A DNA stretch of 64,000 nt from Stutzerimonas zhaodongensis (GCF_003696365.1 NZ_RFFM01000005.1:1-64000); one strand, 5' to 3'; shown: positions 46,349-55,203, counted from the stretch's first letter. Notes: generated by a model not told the origin, from the sequence alone. Translations and numbers: made by a program.

Positions 46349-46462
46349 CTATTGATGACTGACCCAAAAAACCGCCGTGGCTACCACTAACATGATGATC
46401 AAGAAAATCGCGGTGGCGTCTGCGCGGCTGTCACTTCCGCGGTGATTGGACTGTTCGGACAT
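46349..46462 (-). CDS. 37-residue single-helix membrane protein
   Basis: The frame starts MSEQSNHRGSDSRADAT and continues with a hydrophobic helix (IFLIIMLVVATAVFWV) ending SHQ. A GGAG ribosome site lies six bases before the ATG. A polar N-terminus followed by one helix is typical of small accessory membrane proteins. It is convergent with DUF2970, 18 bp apart. The family is not recognised. Confidence 0.65.
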   Translation of the reverse strand: MSEQSNHRGSDSRADATAIFLIIMLVVATAVFWVSHQ

Positions 46463-46541
46463 GGCTGTCTCCGCTGTTATGGGCCGGCGTACTTCACCGT
46501 TCTAGCAGTTAAGACCACAGCTGCAATAGGCTCAAGCTGGG

Positions 46542-46563
46542 CCGCTTAAATGCCTAAAAGCGG
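46542..46563. other. Hairpin in the cysI upstream region
   Basis: CCGCTT and AAGCGG flank a short spacer within the 234-bp region upstream of cysI. The same region holds TTTACG and TATCTT 16 bp apart near 46597-46624, a possible promoter. No gene is seen between 46463 and 46696. Confidence 0.35.
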
Positions 46564-46696
46564 CAGTTTCGTTCTAAACATATTCCCAAACATCACTTTT
46601 ACGCATAAACGCTTGCTGGTATCTTGCCGGCCTCCCTAAACGGGTGCGCGGCCGTGCGCGCAAAAAGCTGTAAACAGCCTGAAAACAGGACATTTC

Positions 46697-48355
46697 ATGT
46701 ACGTATACGACCAGTATGACCAACACATCATCGAGGATCGCGTGCGTCAGTTCCGTGACCAGATACGCCGCTACCTCGCCGGCGAACTGACTGACGCAGA
46801 ACTGCTGCCCCTTCGCCTGCAGAACGGTCTGTATATCCAGCGCTATGCGCCAATGCTGCGCATTGCAGTACCTTACGGGCTAATGTCGTCAACACAGATT
46901 CGCAAACTGGCTGACATCACTCGCAAGTACGACAAGGGCTACGCCCATATCAGCACCCGTACCAACGTACAGCTCAATTGGCCAGAGCTCGAGGATGTTC
47001 CGGACATTCTCGCCGAGTTGGCCACCGTACAGATGCACGCCATTCAGACCAGCGGTAACTGCATTCGCAATACCACTACAGATCAGTTCGCCGGCGTAGC
47101 CAAGGATGAGCTCGTTGACCCACGGCCGTGGTGCGAGATCATTCGCCAATGGTCAACATTCCATCCAGAGTTCGCCTTCCTGCCGCGCAAGTTCAAGATC
47201 GCTGTGAACGGCGCCGTCAGCGACCGCGCCGCCATCGAAGTTCATGACATCGGCCTTGAGGCTGTCAGAAATGATGCGGGCGAGTTGGGCTTCCGTGTAT
47301 CTGTTGGTGGTGGCCTCGGGCGGACGCCGATCGTAGGCAGCTTCATCAATGAGTTTCTGCCGTGGCAGCAACTGTTGACTTACCTCGACGCCATTTTGCG
47401 TGTGTACAACCGCTACGGCCGCCGGGACAACAAGTTCAAGGCGCGTATCAAGATCCTGGTCAAGGCCCTTACGCCAGAGGTCTTCGCCGAGCGAGTTGAG
47501 GCCGAGTGGTCCTATCTCAAAGACGGCCCCAACACCTTGACCGAGACTGAAGTAGAGCGTGTCAGTAAGTTCTTTGTCGATCCGGACTACAAGAATCTGG
47601 AAGATCAGGACGCGGCGCTTGCTCAGCTGGACGCCGACCATCCTGGTTTCGCCCGCTGGCGACAGCGCAACGTAGTTGCTCACAAGAAGCCTGGTTATGC
47701 CGCAGTCACCCTATCGCTAAAAAGCACAGGCGTGGCCCCAGGCGATGTGACCGACAAGCAACTCGATACCATTGCAGACCTTGCGGATCGGTTTAGCTTC
47801 GGCGAAGTGCGTAATTCGCACGAGCAGAATATGATCCTTGCCGACGTCGAGCAATCGCGTCTGTTCGAGCTTTGGAACGAGCTGCGCGACCTCGGTGTTG
47901 CCACACCGAACATCGGTCTGCTGACAGACATCATCTGCTGCCCAGGCGGCGATTTCTGTTCGCTTGCAAACGCCAAGTCGATCCCGATCGCCGAAGCCAT
48001 TCAGCGCCGCTTCGACGATATGGACTACCTGTTCGACATTGGTGATATCGACCTGAACATCTCAGGGTGCATGAATGCTTGTGGTCATCACCATGTGGGC
48101 CACATCGGCATTCTCGGCGTGGACAAGAAAGGCGCCGAGTTCTACCAGGTATCGCTGGGCGGCAGCTCCGGGCGCAATGCAAGCCTGGGCCAGATACTCG
48201 GCCCTTCCTTCGCGCAGGATGTCATGCCCGACGTGATCGAGAAGGTCATAGGCGTCTATGTGGAGCAACGCACAGAAGAGGAACAGTTCCTCGACACCTT
48301 CCGCCGAATCGGCATCGACCCTTTCAAGGAGCGCGTCTATGCAGCGAATCATTAA
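46697..48355 (+). CDS. cysI: Sulfite reductase hemoprotein, ferredoxin-type
   Basis: A 552-residue siroheme/[4Fe-4S] reductase that converts sulfite to sulfide for cysteine synthesis. Two ferredoxin-like half domains are present. The cluster ligands are C415 and C421 (CPGGDFC) and C458 and C462 (CMNAC) in the C-terminal half. The siroheme contact region TSGNCIRNTTTDQFAG is conserved. No flavoprotein CysJ gene is nearby, so electrons probably come from ferredoxin, the usual state in Pseudomonas. The ATG follows AACAGGAC. The DUF934 gene overlaps its last 17 bases. Confidence 0.92.
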   Translation: MYVYDQYDQHIIEDRVRQFRDQIRRYLAGELTDAELLPLRLQNGLYIQRYAPMLRIAVPYGLMSSTQIRKLADITRKYDKGYAHISTRTNVQLNWPELEDVPDILAELATVQMHAIQTSGNCIRNTTTDQFAGVAKDELVDPRPWCEIIRQWSTFHPEFAFLPRKFKIAVNGAVSDRAAIEVHDIGLEAVRNDAGELGFRVSVGGGLGRTPIVGSFINEFLPWQQLLTYLDAILRVYNRYGRRDNKFKARIKILVKALTPEVFAERVEAEWSYLKDGPNTLTETEVERVSKFFVDPDYKNLEDQDAALAQLDADHPGFARWRQRNVVAHKKPGYAAVTLSLKSTGVAPGDVTDKQLDTIADLADRFSFGEVRNSHEQNMILADVEQSRLFELWNELRDLGVATPNIGLLTDIICCPGGDFCSLANAKSIPIAEAIQRRFDDMDYLFDIGDIDLNISGCMNACGHHHVGHIGILGVDKKGAEFYQVSLGGSSGRNASLGQILGPSFAQDVMPDVIEKVIGVYVEQRTEEEQFLDTFRRIGIDPFKERVYAANH

Positions 48356-48839
48356 GGACGGCCAAGTCATCGACGAGACCTGGCACCTGCTACCCAAAGA
48401 CGTTACTCTTGACGGCCTTTCCAATTGCGACGATCTGATCGTTCCTTTCCAGTTGTGGATCGACCACGCGCATGCCTTGAAGGCTCGCGATGGCGGACTG
48501 GGCATCTGGCTGGACTCTGACGAAGCCGTTGAAGAGATCGCCGATGACCTTGAGCATTTCAAAGTCATTGCCTTAAACTTCCCGGCATTCACAGACGGCC
48601 GCCATTACTCCAGCGCACGGCTCCTGCGCGATCGCTACGGGTATAAGGGCGAGATCCGAGCGATCGGCGATGTGTTACGTGATCAGCTGTTCTACATGCG
48701 CCGTTGCGGCTTTGATGCGTTCGCCGTGCGAGCGGATCGGGACCCTTATGACGCACTGCAGGGCCTGAACGATTTCACTGTTACCTATCAGTCGGCGGCA
48801 GACGAAGCGTTACCGCTGTTCAGACGTCGACAGGGTTGA
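48339..48839 (+). CDS. DUF934 protein, sulfite-reductase partner
   Basis: A 166-residue soluble protein (IDGRHYSSARLLRDRYG-type core, here FTDGRHYSSARLLRDRYGYKGE, and DQLFYMRRCGFDAF). DUF934 is found next to cysI or cysH across proteobacteria and is assumed to help sulfite reduction, perhaps as an electron-transfer or assembly factor. The ATG at 48339 has AAGGA upstream and overlaps cysI by 17 bases, so translation is coupled. Confidence 0.88.
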   Translation: MQRIIKDGQVIDETWHLLPKDVTLDGLSNCDDLIVPFQLWIDHAHALKARDGGLGIWLDSDEAVEEIADDLEHFKVIALNFPAFTDGRHYSSARLLRDRYGYKGEIRAIGDVLRDQLFYMRRCGFDAFAVRADRDPYDALQGLNDFTVTYQSAADEALPLFRRRQG

Positions 48840-48850
48840 AGCAAAGCGTA

Positions 48851-48880
48851 AAAAAACCCGCCTTTCGGCGGGTTTCTCTT
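48851..48880. terminator. Bidirectional terminator after DUF934
   Basis: AACCCGCC (48855-48862) pairs with GGCGGGTT (48867-48874). A-runs and T-runs flank both sides, so it can end both the cysI operon and the small convergent gene. Confidence 0.88.
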
Positions 48881-48881
48881 T

Positions 48882-48980
48882 TCAGCGATACATCCAGAAA
48901 TTTGGATGGTCCATTTCGACAGCCTCGACTTCATGCTTCTTGCCGAGGGCTTCCTTTATCTTGTCTGCCAAAGCTTTCAT
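48882..48980 (-). CDS. 32-residue small protein
   Basis: The frame reads MKALADKIKEALGKKHEVEA and ends NFWMYR. AGGA lies seven bases before the ATG, and the gene stops two bases from a terminator that works in its direction, which supports translation. The product is a charged helix followed by an aromatic tail. It is not a recognised family. Confidence 0.55.
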   Translation of the reverse strand: MKALADKIKEALGKKHEVEAVEMDHPNFWMYR

Positions 48981-49092
48981 GACTGTTCCTGCGATGTTGG
49001 AGTGCTGTTAGCTTCGCTCAATCAATCACAGCTATGAAATCGCTTTTGACTATGTTTCCCATAGCAGCAGGAATTTGGCATATGAGTGTGGG

Positions 49093-50085
49093 CTAATCGA
49101 CGCGAACCACTAATCGTCCCGTCTGTTGCCCCGCGAGAATGCGCTCGATGGCAATAGGCAGGTCGTCGAGGCATATTTCCTGGACCAACTCGTCGAGATT
49201 AGGCAGCTTCCATTGAACTGAGAGCTTGTCCCACATTGATGCCTTGACTACCAAAGGTATTTCCACTGAATCCACACCCAGCAGGTTCACCCCACGCAGA
49301 ATGAAGGGAAGAACACTGCCCTGAAAGGCGGTGCCGGCTGTCAATCCGCAGCACGAAACACTTGCCCCGCGTTGCAATGATTTCACTACATTGAAAAGGA
49401 TATCCCCGCCTACGGTATCAACTGCGCCTGCCCATTGCTCTTTAAGCATCGGTTTCTCGGTGCCAGCCTGAAGTGCGCTGCGCTCAACTATTTGCTTCGC
49501 GCCGAGTTGAGTCAGAAACTCGGATTGGTCAGCTTTACCGGTAACGGCCGCCACGTTATAGCCGAGGCGAGACAACAAGGCGACTGCAATGCTACCGACT
49601 CCACCCGTTGCACCGGTGACGAGTACCTGGCCATCGCCGGGCTCCAGCCCTGCTTGCTCGAGCTTGTCGATGCAAAGCGCTGCGGTAAGCCCTGCCGTGC
49701 CAAGCGCCATCGATTCGCGCAATGACAACCCCGCCGGACGCTTGATTACCCACGCGGCAGGCACACGGATGTACTGACCAAACCCACCTGCGGTGTTCAT
49801 ACCGAGGTCGTAGCCAGTGACGATGACTTCGTCCCCTTTAGTGAACTCCGCAACGCTGGATTCCGCAACGGTTCCAGCGGCGTCGATGCCCGGCGTATGT
49901 GGAAAGCTACGGGTCACGCCACGATTGCCACTTGCCGACAAGGCGTCCTTGTAATTGAGCGATGAATAGCTGACGCGAATCAGCACCTCTCCAGACGGCA
50001 GATCGTTGATATCTCGCTCGATGACGCTCGTCTCGAAACGACCTTCGCCGCTTTCGCTGGTTTGCAGTGCCTTGAAGCTAGTCAT
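49093..50085 (-). CDS. acuI: Acrylyl-CoA reductase-like quinone oxidoreductase (YhdH/AcuI)
   Basis: A 330-residue MDR-superfamily NADPH enzyme. YSSLNYKDALSA, GIDAAGTV and GTAGLTAALCIDKLE are typical of YhdH/AcuI, which reduces acrylyl-CoA to propionyl-CoA. The nucleotide motif is TGATGGVGSIAV. Zinc-binding residues are absent, as in this branch. The ATG at 50085 is seven bases from GAGG; ATG at 50088 and TTG at 50091 are alternatives. The gene starts 12 bp after sohB and is co-transcribed. The exact substrate is inferred. Confidence 0.85.
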   Translation of the reverse strand: MTSFKALQTSESGEGRFETSVIERDINDLPSGEVLIRVSYSSLNYKDALSASGNRGVTRSFPHTPGIDAAGTVAESSVAEFTKGDEVIVTGYDLGMNTAGGFGQYIRVPAAWVIKRPAGLSLRESMALGTAGLTAALCIDKLEQAGLEPGDGQVLVTGATGGVGSIAVALLSRLGYNVAAVTGKADQSEFLTQLGAKQIVERSALQAGTEKPMLKEQWAGAVDTVGGDILFNVVKSLQRGASVSCCGLTAGTAFQGSVLPFILRGVNLLGVDSVEIPLVVKASMWDKLSVQWKLPNLDELVQEICLDDLPIAIERILAGQQTGRLVVRVD

Positions 50086-50096
50086 CATCAATCCTC

Positions 50097-51122
50097 TTAT
50101 TGCCAGAATCGTTGTTCGTTCAGCCGCGTCCAGCCTTTCAGGACACCGCTCTCGAGCGCTGCACTTGCAGCAATGCCAAATCGTTCGGGAAGGCTTTTCT
50201 TCTCAGCAAAATGCAGCTGATAGAGATCGGCTTCACTGGCCCGGGACGCCAGGTACTCGTCGCTGGTCATCAACTCATCCACAAGCTGCTTTCCAAGCGC
50301 AGAAATGCCCAGCCAAACCTCGCCCGTGGCGACGTCATCAATGGATAGTTGCTGGCGATAGCGCGCCACAAAATTCTTGAAAAGCTCATGGGTAGTTTCC
50401 AGGTCGTCCTGGAATTTCTCACGTCCCTTCTCGGTGTTCTCTCCGAATATCGTCAGTGTCCGCTTGTATTCACCGGCAGTCAGGACCTCGACATCGACGT
50501 CATGCTTTTTCAGCAACCTGTGTACATTCGGCAACTGCGCTACAACGCCAATGGACCCGAGTATGGCAAACGGCGCGCTGAGTATCTTTTGGCCAATACA
50601 GGCCATCATGTAGCCACCACTGGCCGCCACCTTATCGACGCATACCGTTAGCGGCACACCGGCATCTCGAATGCGGACCAGCTGTGACGCGGCGAGCCCG
50701 TATCCGTGAACCATTCCGCCACCGCTTTCCAGACGCAGCACTACCTCATCCTGCGGTGTTGCCAGTGTAAGCAGTGCAGTAATTTCATGGCGCAGGTTTT
50801 CGACTGCAGAGGCTTTGATGTCACCGTCAAAGTCCAGCACGAACACGCGCGATCGATTCTCTGGATTTTTCTTGGCTAGCTTGGCTGCCTTGGCCTCCAG
50901 CTTTCGCTGGGTCTTTAGCTGATCCTTATCGATCAGCGATTGCTCAAGGCGCTCACGCATCGATTTATAAAAGTCGTTCAGCTTGTGGACTTCCAGATGA
51001 CCGCCCCCTTGCTTGCCTCGTCCACGACGCAGTGAGGCGATCCCAATAAGCACGACCAAGATGGCTGCTACCAGCGTAACGGTCTTCGCCAAAAAGCTTG
51101 CATAGTCGGCAAGAAATTCCAC
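50097..51122 (-). CDS. sohB: Inner-membrane peptidase SohB
   Basis: A 341-residue serine peptidase of the signal-peptide-peptidase class. One N-terminal helix (FLAKTVTLVAAILVVLIGI) is followed by a lysine-rich stretch, then the protease domain with nucleophile Ser in ASGGYMMACIG and the general-base Lys downstream in GEYKRTL. The start is GTG at 51122, preceded by GAGGGGGATCT; upstream ATG at 51218 lacks a site. It is the first gene of sohB-acuI. Confidence 0.92.
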   Translation of the reverse strand: MEFLADYASFLAKTVTLVAAILVVLIGIASLRRGRGKQGGGHLEVHKLNDFYKSMRERLEQSLIDKDQLKTQRKLEAKAAKLAKKNPENRSRVFVLDFDGDIKASAVENLRHEITALLTLATPQDEVVLRLESGGGMVHGYGLAASQLVRIRDAGVPLTVCVDKVAASGGYMMACIGQKILSAPFAILGSIGVVAQLPNVHRLLKKHDVDVEVLTAGEYKRTLTIFGENTEKGREKFQDDLETTHELFKNFVARYRQQLSIDDVATGEVWLGISALGKQLVDELMTSDEYLASRASEADLYQLHFAEKKSLPERFGIAASAALESGVLKGWTRLNEQRFWQ

Positions 51123-51298
51123 AGATCCCCCTCGGGTAACTACGATGCCAGCAGAAGTGCGCAATGGCTGTTCGAGCAAGCATACCGACTGCACTGCTGT
51201 GTGAGCCAGCGGCGGCAATTCAAACGAACGTATGATTTATCGTTGACACTCCAATATGATCCACCTACCCTCGCGAAAACTGAGGTCCGGAGCAGAAC

Positions 51299-52012
51299 AT
51301 GGGCAGTATCTACCTGATCAGACACGGTCAGGCCTCATTTGGCGCTGAAAATTACGACGTTCTGTCGCCGCTCGGTTTTCAGCAGGCTGCAGCTCTGGGC
51401 GATCATCTTGATCAGCTGGGCATTCGTTTCGACCGCTGCATCAGCGGGGAGTTGAGCCGCCAGCAAGACACCGCTCGTACAACACTCGAACGAATGGCTT
51501 CGACGTACGCAGGCCAGCGACCGTCGCTGGAGATTGATCCGGCTTTCAATGAATTTCATGCCGATGAGGTGATCCGAGCCCACATGGATGATCTGCTGGC
51601 TGTGGAGCCTGGCGCCATGCACGTATTTCGCAATGCAGCCAGCCACCGAGCAGAATTTCAGCGACTGTTCAGATATGTCATACAACGATGGGTATCGGGC
51701 GAGCATGAAAAGCAAGGTCTGGAAAGCTGGCAAAGCTTCCTTGATCGCGTGCACGCAGGGATGAGTCGGCTGCTTGATCAAGCAGAAAAAAAGGATCACA
51801 TCGCTGTGTTCACTTCAGGCGGGACCATTACGGCCCTGCTGCAGCTAGTCGTCGGCGTGCCGGCGGTTAACGCGTTCGAGCTGAACTGGCAGATCGTCAA
51901 CACTTCCCTCAGCCGTCTGAAGTTTCGTGATCGGGAGGTGACATTGGCTTCATTCAACAGTCACACCCATCTCGAACTGCTGAAAAATCCGGAGCTCGTC
52001 ACTTATCGATAG
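51299..52012 (+). CDS. Histidine phosphatase family protein
   Basis: A 237-residue phosphoglycerate-mutase-like phosphatase: the catalytic RHG motif is LIRHGQAS near residue 8, a second Arg is in SGELSRQQDTA, and the later catalytic His region is VFTSGGTITALLQ. The expected distal His is replaced by Ser-Gly-Gly (commonly GH or GG in relatives), so activity may differ. It starts an operon-like run with SCP2, phosphotransferase and SDR genes. GGAG precedes the ATG. The substrate is unknown. Confidence 0.85.
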   Translation: MGSIYLIRHGQASFGAENYDVLSPLGFQQAAALGDHLDQLGIRFDRCISGELSRQQDTARTTLERMASTYAGQRPSLEIDPAFNEFHADEVIRAHMDDLLAVEPGAMHVFRNAASHRAEFQRLFRYVIQRWVSGEHEKQGLESWQSFLDRVHAGMSRLLDQAEKKDHIAVFTSGGTITALLQLVVGVPAVNAFELNWQIVNTSLSRLKFRDREVTLASFNSHTHLELLKNPELVTYR

Positions 52013-52076
52013 GCTCCAGCCTAACGCGGCTCAAAGCTGCACGTTATTCCACGACAACAAACACAGGGACAAACCG

Positions 52077-52391
52077 ATGAGCAATGTCGACGAAACCATC
52101 CAGGGCATGAAGGCCAAATTCAACCCCAGCGCTGCAGCTGGCCTGGATCTGGTTTTCCAGTTCAATATCACCGATGCCGAAAACTATTACTTGGTAGTGA
52201 AAGACGGCACCTGCGACTTCCACAAAGGCGAGTCTGCAGACGCCAATGTCACGCTTATCATGGACAGCGAAACCATGCAGGGCGTCATTAGCGGAGAGAC
52301 TGACGGTATGCAGGCGTTCATGGCAGGCAAGCTGCGCGCTGAAGGCGACATGATGCTCGCTCTCAAGCTGAGCGAATTGTTCCCAGCCTGA
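52077..52391 (+). CDS. SCP2 sterol-carrier-domain protein
   Basis: A 104-residue single SCP2 domain (FQFNITDAENYYLVVKDG, then MQAFMAGKLRAEGDMMLALKLSELF). Such proteins bind fatty acids or acyl-CoA in a hydrophobic tunnel. It is followed by a strong terminator before the phosphotransferase gene, so only the phosphatase and SCP2 genes form a tight pair. Confidence 0.92.
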   Translation: MSNVDETIQGMKAKFNPSAAAGLDLVFQFNITDAENYYLVVKDGTCDFHKGESADANVTLIMDSETMQGVISGETDGMQAFMAGKLRAEGDMMLALKLSELFPA

Positions 52392-52410
52392 TTTACGTAG
52401 CGTGCCAAAA

Positions 52411-52441
52411 AAAACCGAAGTCCTGCGACTTCGGTTTTTTT
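52411..52441 (+). terminator. SCP2 terminator
   Basis: AAAACCGAAGTC pairs with GACTTCGGTTTT around a short loop, followed by a T-run into 52441. The A-run before the stem would let it work on both strands. Confidence 0.92.
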
Positions 52442-52467
52442 ATACGCCTTTTTGATGATTTTCATGC

Positions 52468-52482
52468 ATCAAGCAGCTTGAT
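52468..52482. promoter_or_regulatory. Perfect palindrome ATCAAG-CAG-CTTGAT
   Basis: A 15-bp perfect inverted repeat lies 155 bp upstream of the phosphotransferase gene, between a terminator and the next start. It has the size of a dimeric regulator site and may control the phosphotransferase-SDR pair. Confidence 0.4.
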
Positions 52483-52637
52483 CACTGCTCAACACCCCGA
52501 CCAATAACGGGCGACATCCCTTGGTGAGGCGCCAACGTCGGATTAGATTTATCAGCGATATATGGCTCGTGAGCGCCGTTATGTGCTGGCTGCGGCGACT
52601 TGCTCAACGAAGCACCGAATTACAAGAAGGGAAAAGC

Positions 52638-53705
52638 ATGGCGCTAACAGATCAGACCAGCGACGTACGATCCGGTGAAGAACTGCCTGTAGAAGTCGTC
52701 GACGGGTATTTGAAGTCCCATATACCTGCGCTCACCGGGACCCCGAAGATTTCGCAGTTTCCAGGCGGCGCATCCAACCTGACTTACTTATTGGAATATC
52801 CGGATCAGGAATTCGTGCTTCGTCGCCCGCCGTTCGGACACAAAGCCAAGTCCGCGCATGACATGGGCCGCGAATATCGGATTCTCAACCAGCTCAACGC
52901 AGGCTTTCCGTATTGTCCCAAGGCCTATGCATACTGCACTGACGAAACGCTTATTGGCGCTGAGTTCTATGTAATGGAGCGCGTCAGGGGCATCATCCTT
53001 CGCGAAGATATGCCTACCGAACTTGGCTTTAGCACCGAGCAAACCACATCCCTGTGCAAGAGCTTCATCGACAAGTTCGTAGAGCTGCACAACGTTGATT
53101 ACAACGCCTGCGGTCTGGCTGACTTAGGCAAGCCGGAGGGTTACGTGCAGCGCCAGATTGGCGGCTGGATTGACCGCTACGAGCGCGCCATGACATCCGA
53201 CGCCCCGAGCTGGGAACCTGTCAAAACATGGTTGCGAGACAAGATGCCGGCAGATCACCACAAGCCCGGTATCGTTCACAATGACTACCGCTTCGATAAC
53301 GTCATCCTCAGCCCGGAAAATCCGATGGAAATCATCGGCGTTCTTGACTGGGAAATGACAACAATCGGCGACCCTTTAATGGATCTCGGCAATACCCTCG
53401 CCTACTGGATAGAAGCAACGGATCCCGCTCCGATGCAAATGATCCGCAGACAGCCCAGCAATGCTCCAGGCATGCTGACGCGCCAGCAGTTCGTCGACTA
53501 TTACGCAGAAAAAGCGGGAATACGAATCGAGAACTTCGATTACTACTACACCTACGGCCTGTTTCGCCTGGCGGGGATCGTCCAGCAAATCTACTACCGC
53601 TATTTCCATGGGCAGACTCAGGACAAACGTTTCTCGAAATTTGTACAGATGAACGCCCTCCTCGAGCAAGCAAGCCTACAAGTCATCAACAATTCGAAGC
53701 TGTAA
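52638..53705 (+). CDS. Phosphotransferase family protein (ACAD10/APH-like)
   Basis: A 355-residue kinase-like protein of the aminoglycoside-phosphotransferase fold. The catalytic HNDYRFDNV and metal-binding GVLDWEMTTIGDP segments are intact. The branch is the one linked to ACAD10/11, involved in hydroxylated fatty-acid degradation in eukaryotes and often beside acyl-CoA dehydrogenase or SDR genes in bacteria. The start at 52638 has AGAAGGG upstream; the longer frame is rejected. The SDR follows 26 bp later. Confidence 0.88.
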   Translation: MALTDQTSDVRSGEELPVEVVDGYLKSHIPALTGTPKISQFPGGASNLTYLLEYPDQEFVLRRPPFGHKAKSAHDMGREYRILNQLNAGFPYCPKAYAYCTDETLIGAEFYVMERVRGIILREDMPTELGFSTEQTTSLCKSFIDKFVELHNVDYNACGLADLGKPEGYVQRQIGGWIDRYERAMTSDAPSWEPVKTWLRDKMPADHHKPGIVHNDYRFDNVILSPENPMEIIGVLDWEMTTIGDPLMDLGNTLAYWIEATDPAPMQMIRRQPSNAPGMLTRQQFVDYYAEKAGIRIENFDYYYTYGLFRLAGIVQQIYYRYFHGQTQDKRFSKFVQMNALLEQASLQVINNSKL

Positions 53706-53731
53706 GACAGCTCTCCAAAAGGAACCACCCC

Positions 53732-54499
53732 ATGAGTAAAACCAACCTCTTCGATCTGGACGGCAAAATCGCCTTCGTATCAGGAGCCAGCCGTGGTATC
53801 GGCGAAGCGATCGCCAAGCTTCTTGCCCAGCAGGGCGCACACGTAATTGTTTCCAGCCGCAAAATAGATGGCTGTCAGGCTGTGGCAGATTCGATTATCG
53901 CGGCGGGTGGAAAAGCGACTGCCGTGGCCTGTCATATCGGTGAGCTGGAACAAATCCAGGCAGTCTTCACGCAGATTCGTGAGCAATTCGGTCGACTGGA
54001 TATCCTGGTCAACAACGCCGCAACAAACCCCCAGTTCTGCCATATTCTGGACACTGACGCCTCGGCGTTTCAAAAGACTGTCGACGTGAATATCCGCGGC
54101 TACTTCTTCATGTCGGTTGAGGCGGGCAAGCTGATGCGTGAACACGGCGGCGGTAGCATCATCAACGTTGCGTCCATCAATGGCGTAACGCCCGGTAATT
54201 TCCAAGGCATCTATTCAGTCACCAAAGCAGCAGTCATCAACATGACTAAAGCATTTGCGAAGGAGTGCGCTGCTCAGGGTATTCGATGCAACGCCCTACT
54301 CCCAGGCCTGACCGACACCAAGTTCGCGTCGGCATTGGTAAAAAATGATGCCATTCGTGAAGAAGCACTGCGCTACATCCCGCTGCACCGGGTTGCCGAC
54401 CCAAGCGAAATGGCGGGTGCGGTGCTTTATCTGGCCAGCGATGCTTCTAGCTACACCACCGGCTTGTCACTTAACGTGGACGGCGGTTATTTGGCCTGA
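53732..54499 (+). CDS. Short-chain dehydrogenase/reductase
   Basis: A 255-residue cytosolic classic SDR: cofactor motif SGASRGIG, NNAAT, catalytic Ser in VASINGV, and YSVTK with Tyr and Lys. The C-terminal GLSLNVDGGYLA is typical of FabG-like members. It forms a pair with the phosphotransferase gene, suggesting oxidation of a hydroxyacyl or related substrate. The substrate itself is unknown. Confidence 0.93.
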   Translation: MSKTNLFDLDGKIAFVSGASRGIGEAIAKLLAQQGAHVIVSSRKIDGCQAVADSIIAAGGKATAVACHIGELEQIQAVFTQIREQFGRLDILVNNAATNPQFCHILDTDASAFQKTVDVNIRGYFFMSVEAGKLMREHGGGSIINVASINGVTPGNFQGIYSVTKAAVINMTKAFAKECAAQGIRCNALLPGLTDTKFASALVKNDAIREEALRYIPLHRVADPSEMAGAVLYLASDASSYTTGLSLNVDGGYLA

Positions 54500-54513
54500 T
54501 AAGCCATGAGCAA

Positions 54514-54541
54514 AAAAGGGAACTCTTGGGTTCCCTTTTTG
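54514..54541. terminator. Bidirectional terminator between SDR and hypothetical gene
   Basis: AAAAAGGGAA faces TTCCCTTTTT, with T-runs in both directions. It ends the SDR operon and lies 15 bp past the convergent gene's stop. Confidence 0.88.
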
Positions 54542-54555
54542 TTTTAGCGTGCCGC

Positions 54556-55203
54556 TTACCAGTCGTTCAAAGCCCGCTCGGCTGCCGCGTTTGCCGGTTT
54601 TGCCAACAGGCCTGTTGGGGCCATTTCGATTCTGTATTCGGCGCCATCAGCTATTGGGAGAAAGCTGACCCGCCGGGGCTGTGCCTCGATCAACAGCGGC
54701 GCGCACTGGCAACGCTGCAACCATGACCAGAAGTCCACTCCAGCTCGGCTATGCGCCAGCTTCACGTGGGGATGCCGCAGATGATCCTGTTGCTCTACCG
54801 CGAGATAACGACCGGAAAGTTTCTCCAATCGGTAGCCGGGCTCCAGCCCTATGAGGGATGCGATTCCCTTCCAATGAACTGCCCGCACGTCGAGCTGCCA
54901 GAGATCGCCTTCCAGGGTGACGAAGCGTACCTTCTGGCCCTCTTCAATCTTCACCTGATAGCGCTGCTGCCCATCGGACTTGAATGACAGTGAAACCAGC
55001 GGCGTGCCGATATTGAGAGGCTGGTAGGTGGTGAGGTCCCACGCGACCAAACCGACAAGGGCCGCCAACGCCATGACCAGCATTCCGAAAGTGCCGCGCA
55101 GCCAACCAAGCAGCCAGTGTCCTCCGGCCAGCAAACGCACCGACGTCAGCACAGCGATCAGCGCAAGTATCGCGACAACCACCCCAAGCCCCAGATATTG
55201 CAT
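54556..55203 (-). CDS. Conserved membrane-anchored hypothetical protein
   Basis: A 215-residue protein with two N-terminal membrane helices (residues 5-25 and 38-58) and a long periplasmic or cytoplasmic beta-rich domain (GTPLVSLSFKSDGQQRYQVKIEEGQKVRFVTLEGDLWQLDVR). Relatives carry the label multidrug transporter in some databases, but nothing here supports a pump. The function is unknown. Confidence 0.75.
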   Translation of the reverse strand: MQYLGLGVVVAILALIAVLTSVRLLAGGHWLLGWLRGTFGMLVMALAALVGLVAWDLTTYQPLNIGTPLVSLSFKSDGQQRYQVKIEEGQKVRFVTLEGDLWQLDVRAVHWKGIASLIGLEPGYRLEKLSGRYLAVEQQDHLRHPHVKLAHSRAGVDFWSWLQRCQCAPLLIEAQPRRVSFLPIADGAEYRIEMAPTGLLAKPANAAAERALNDW

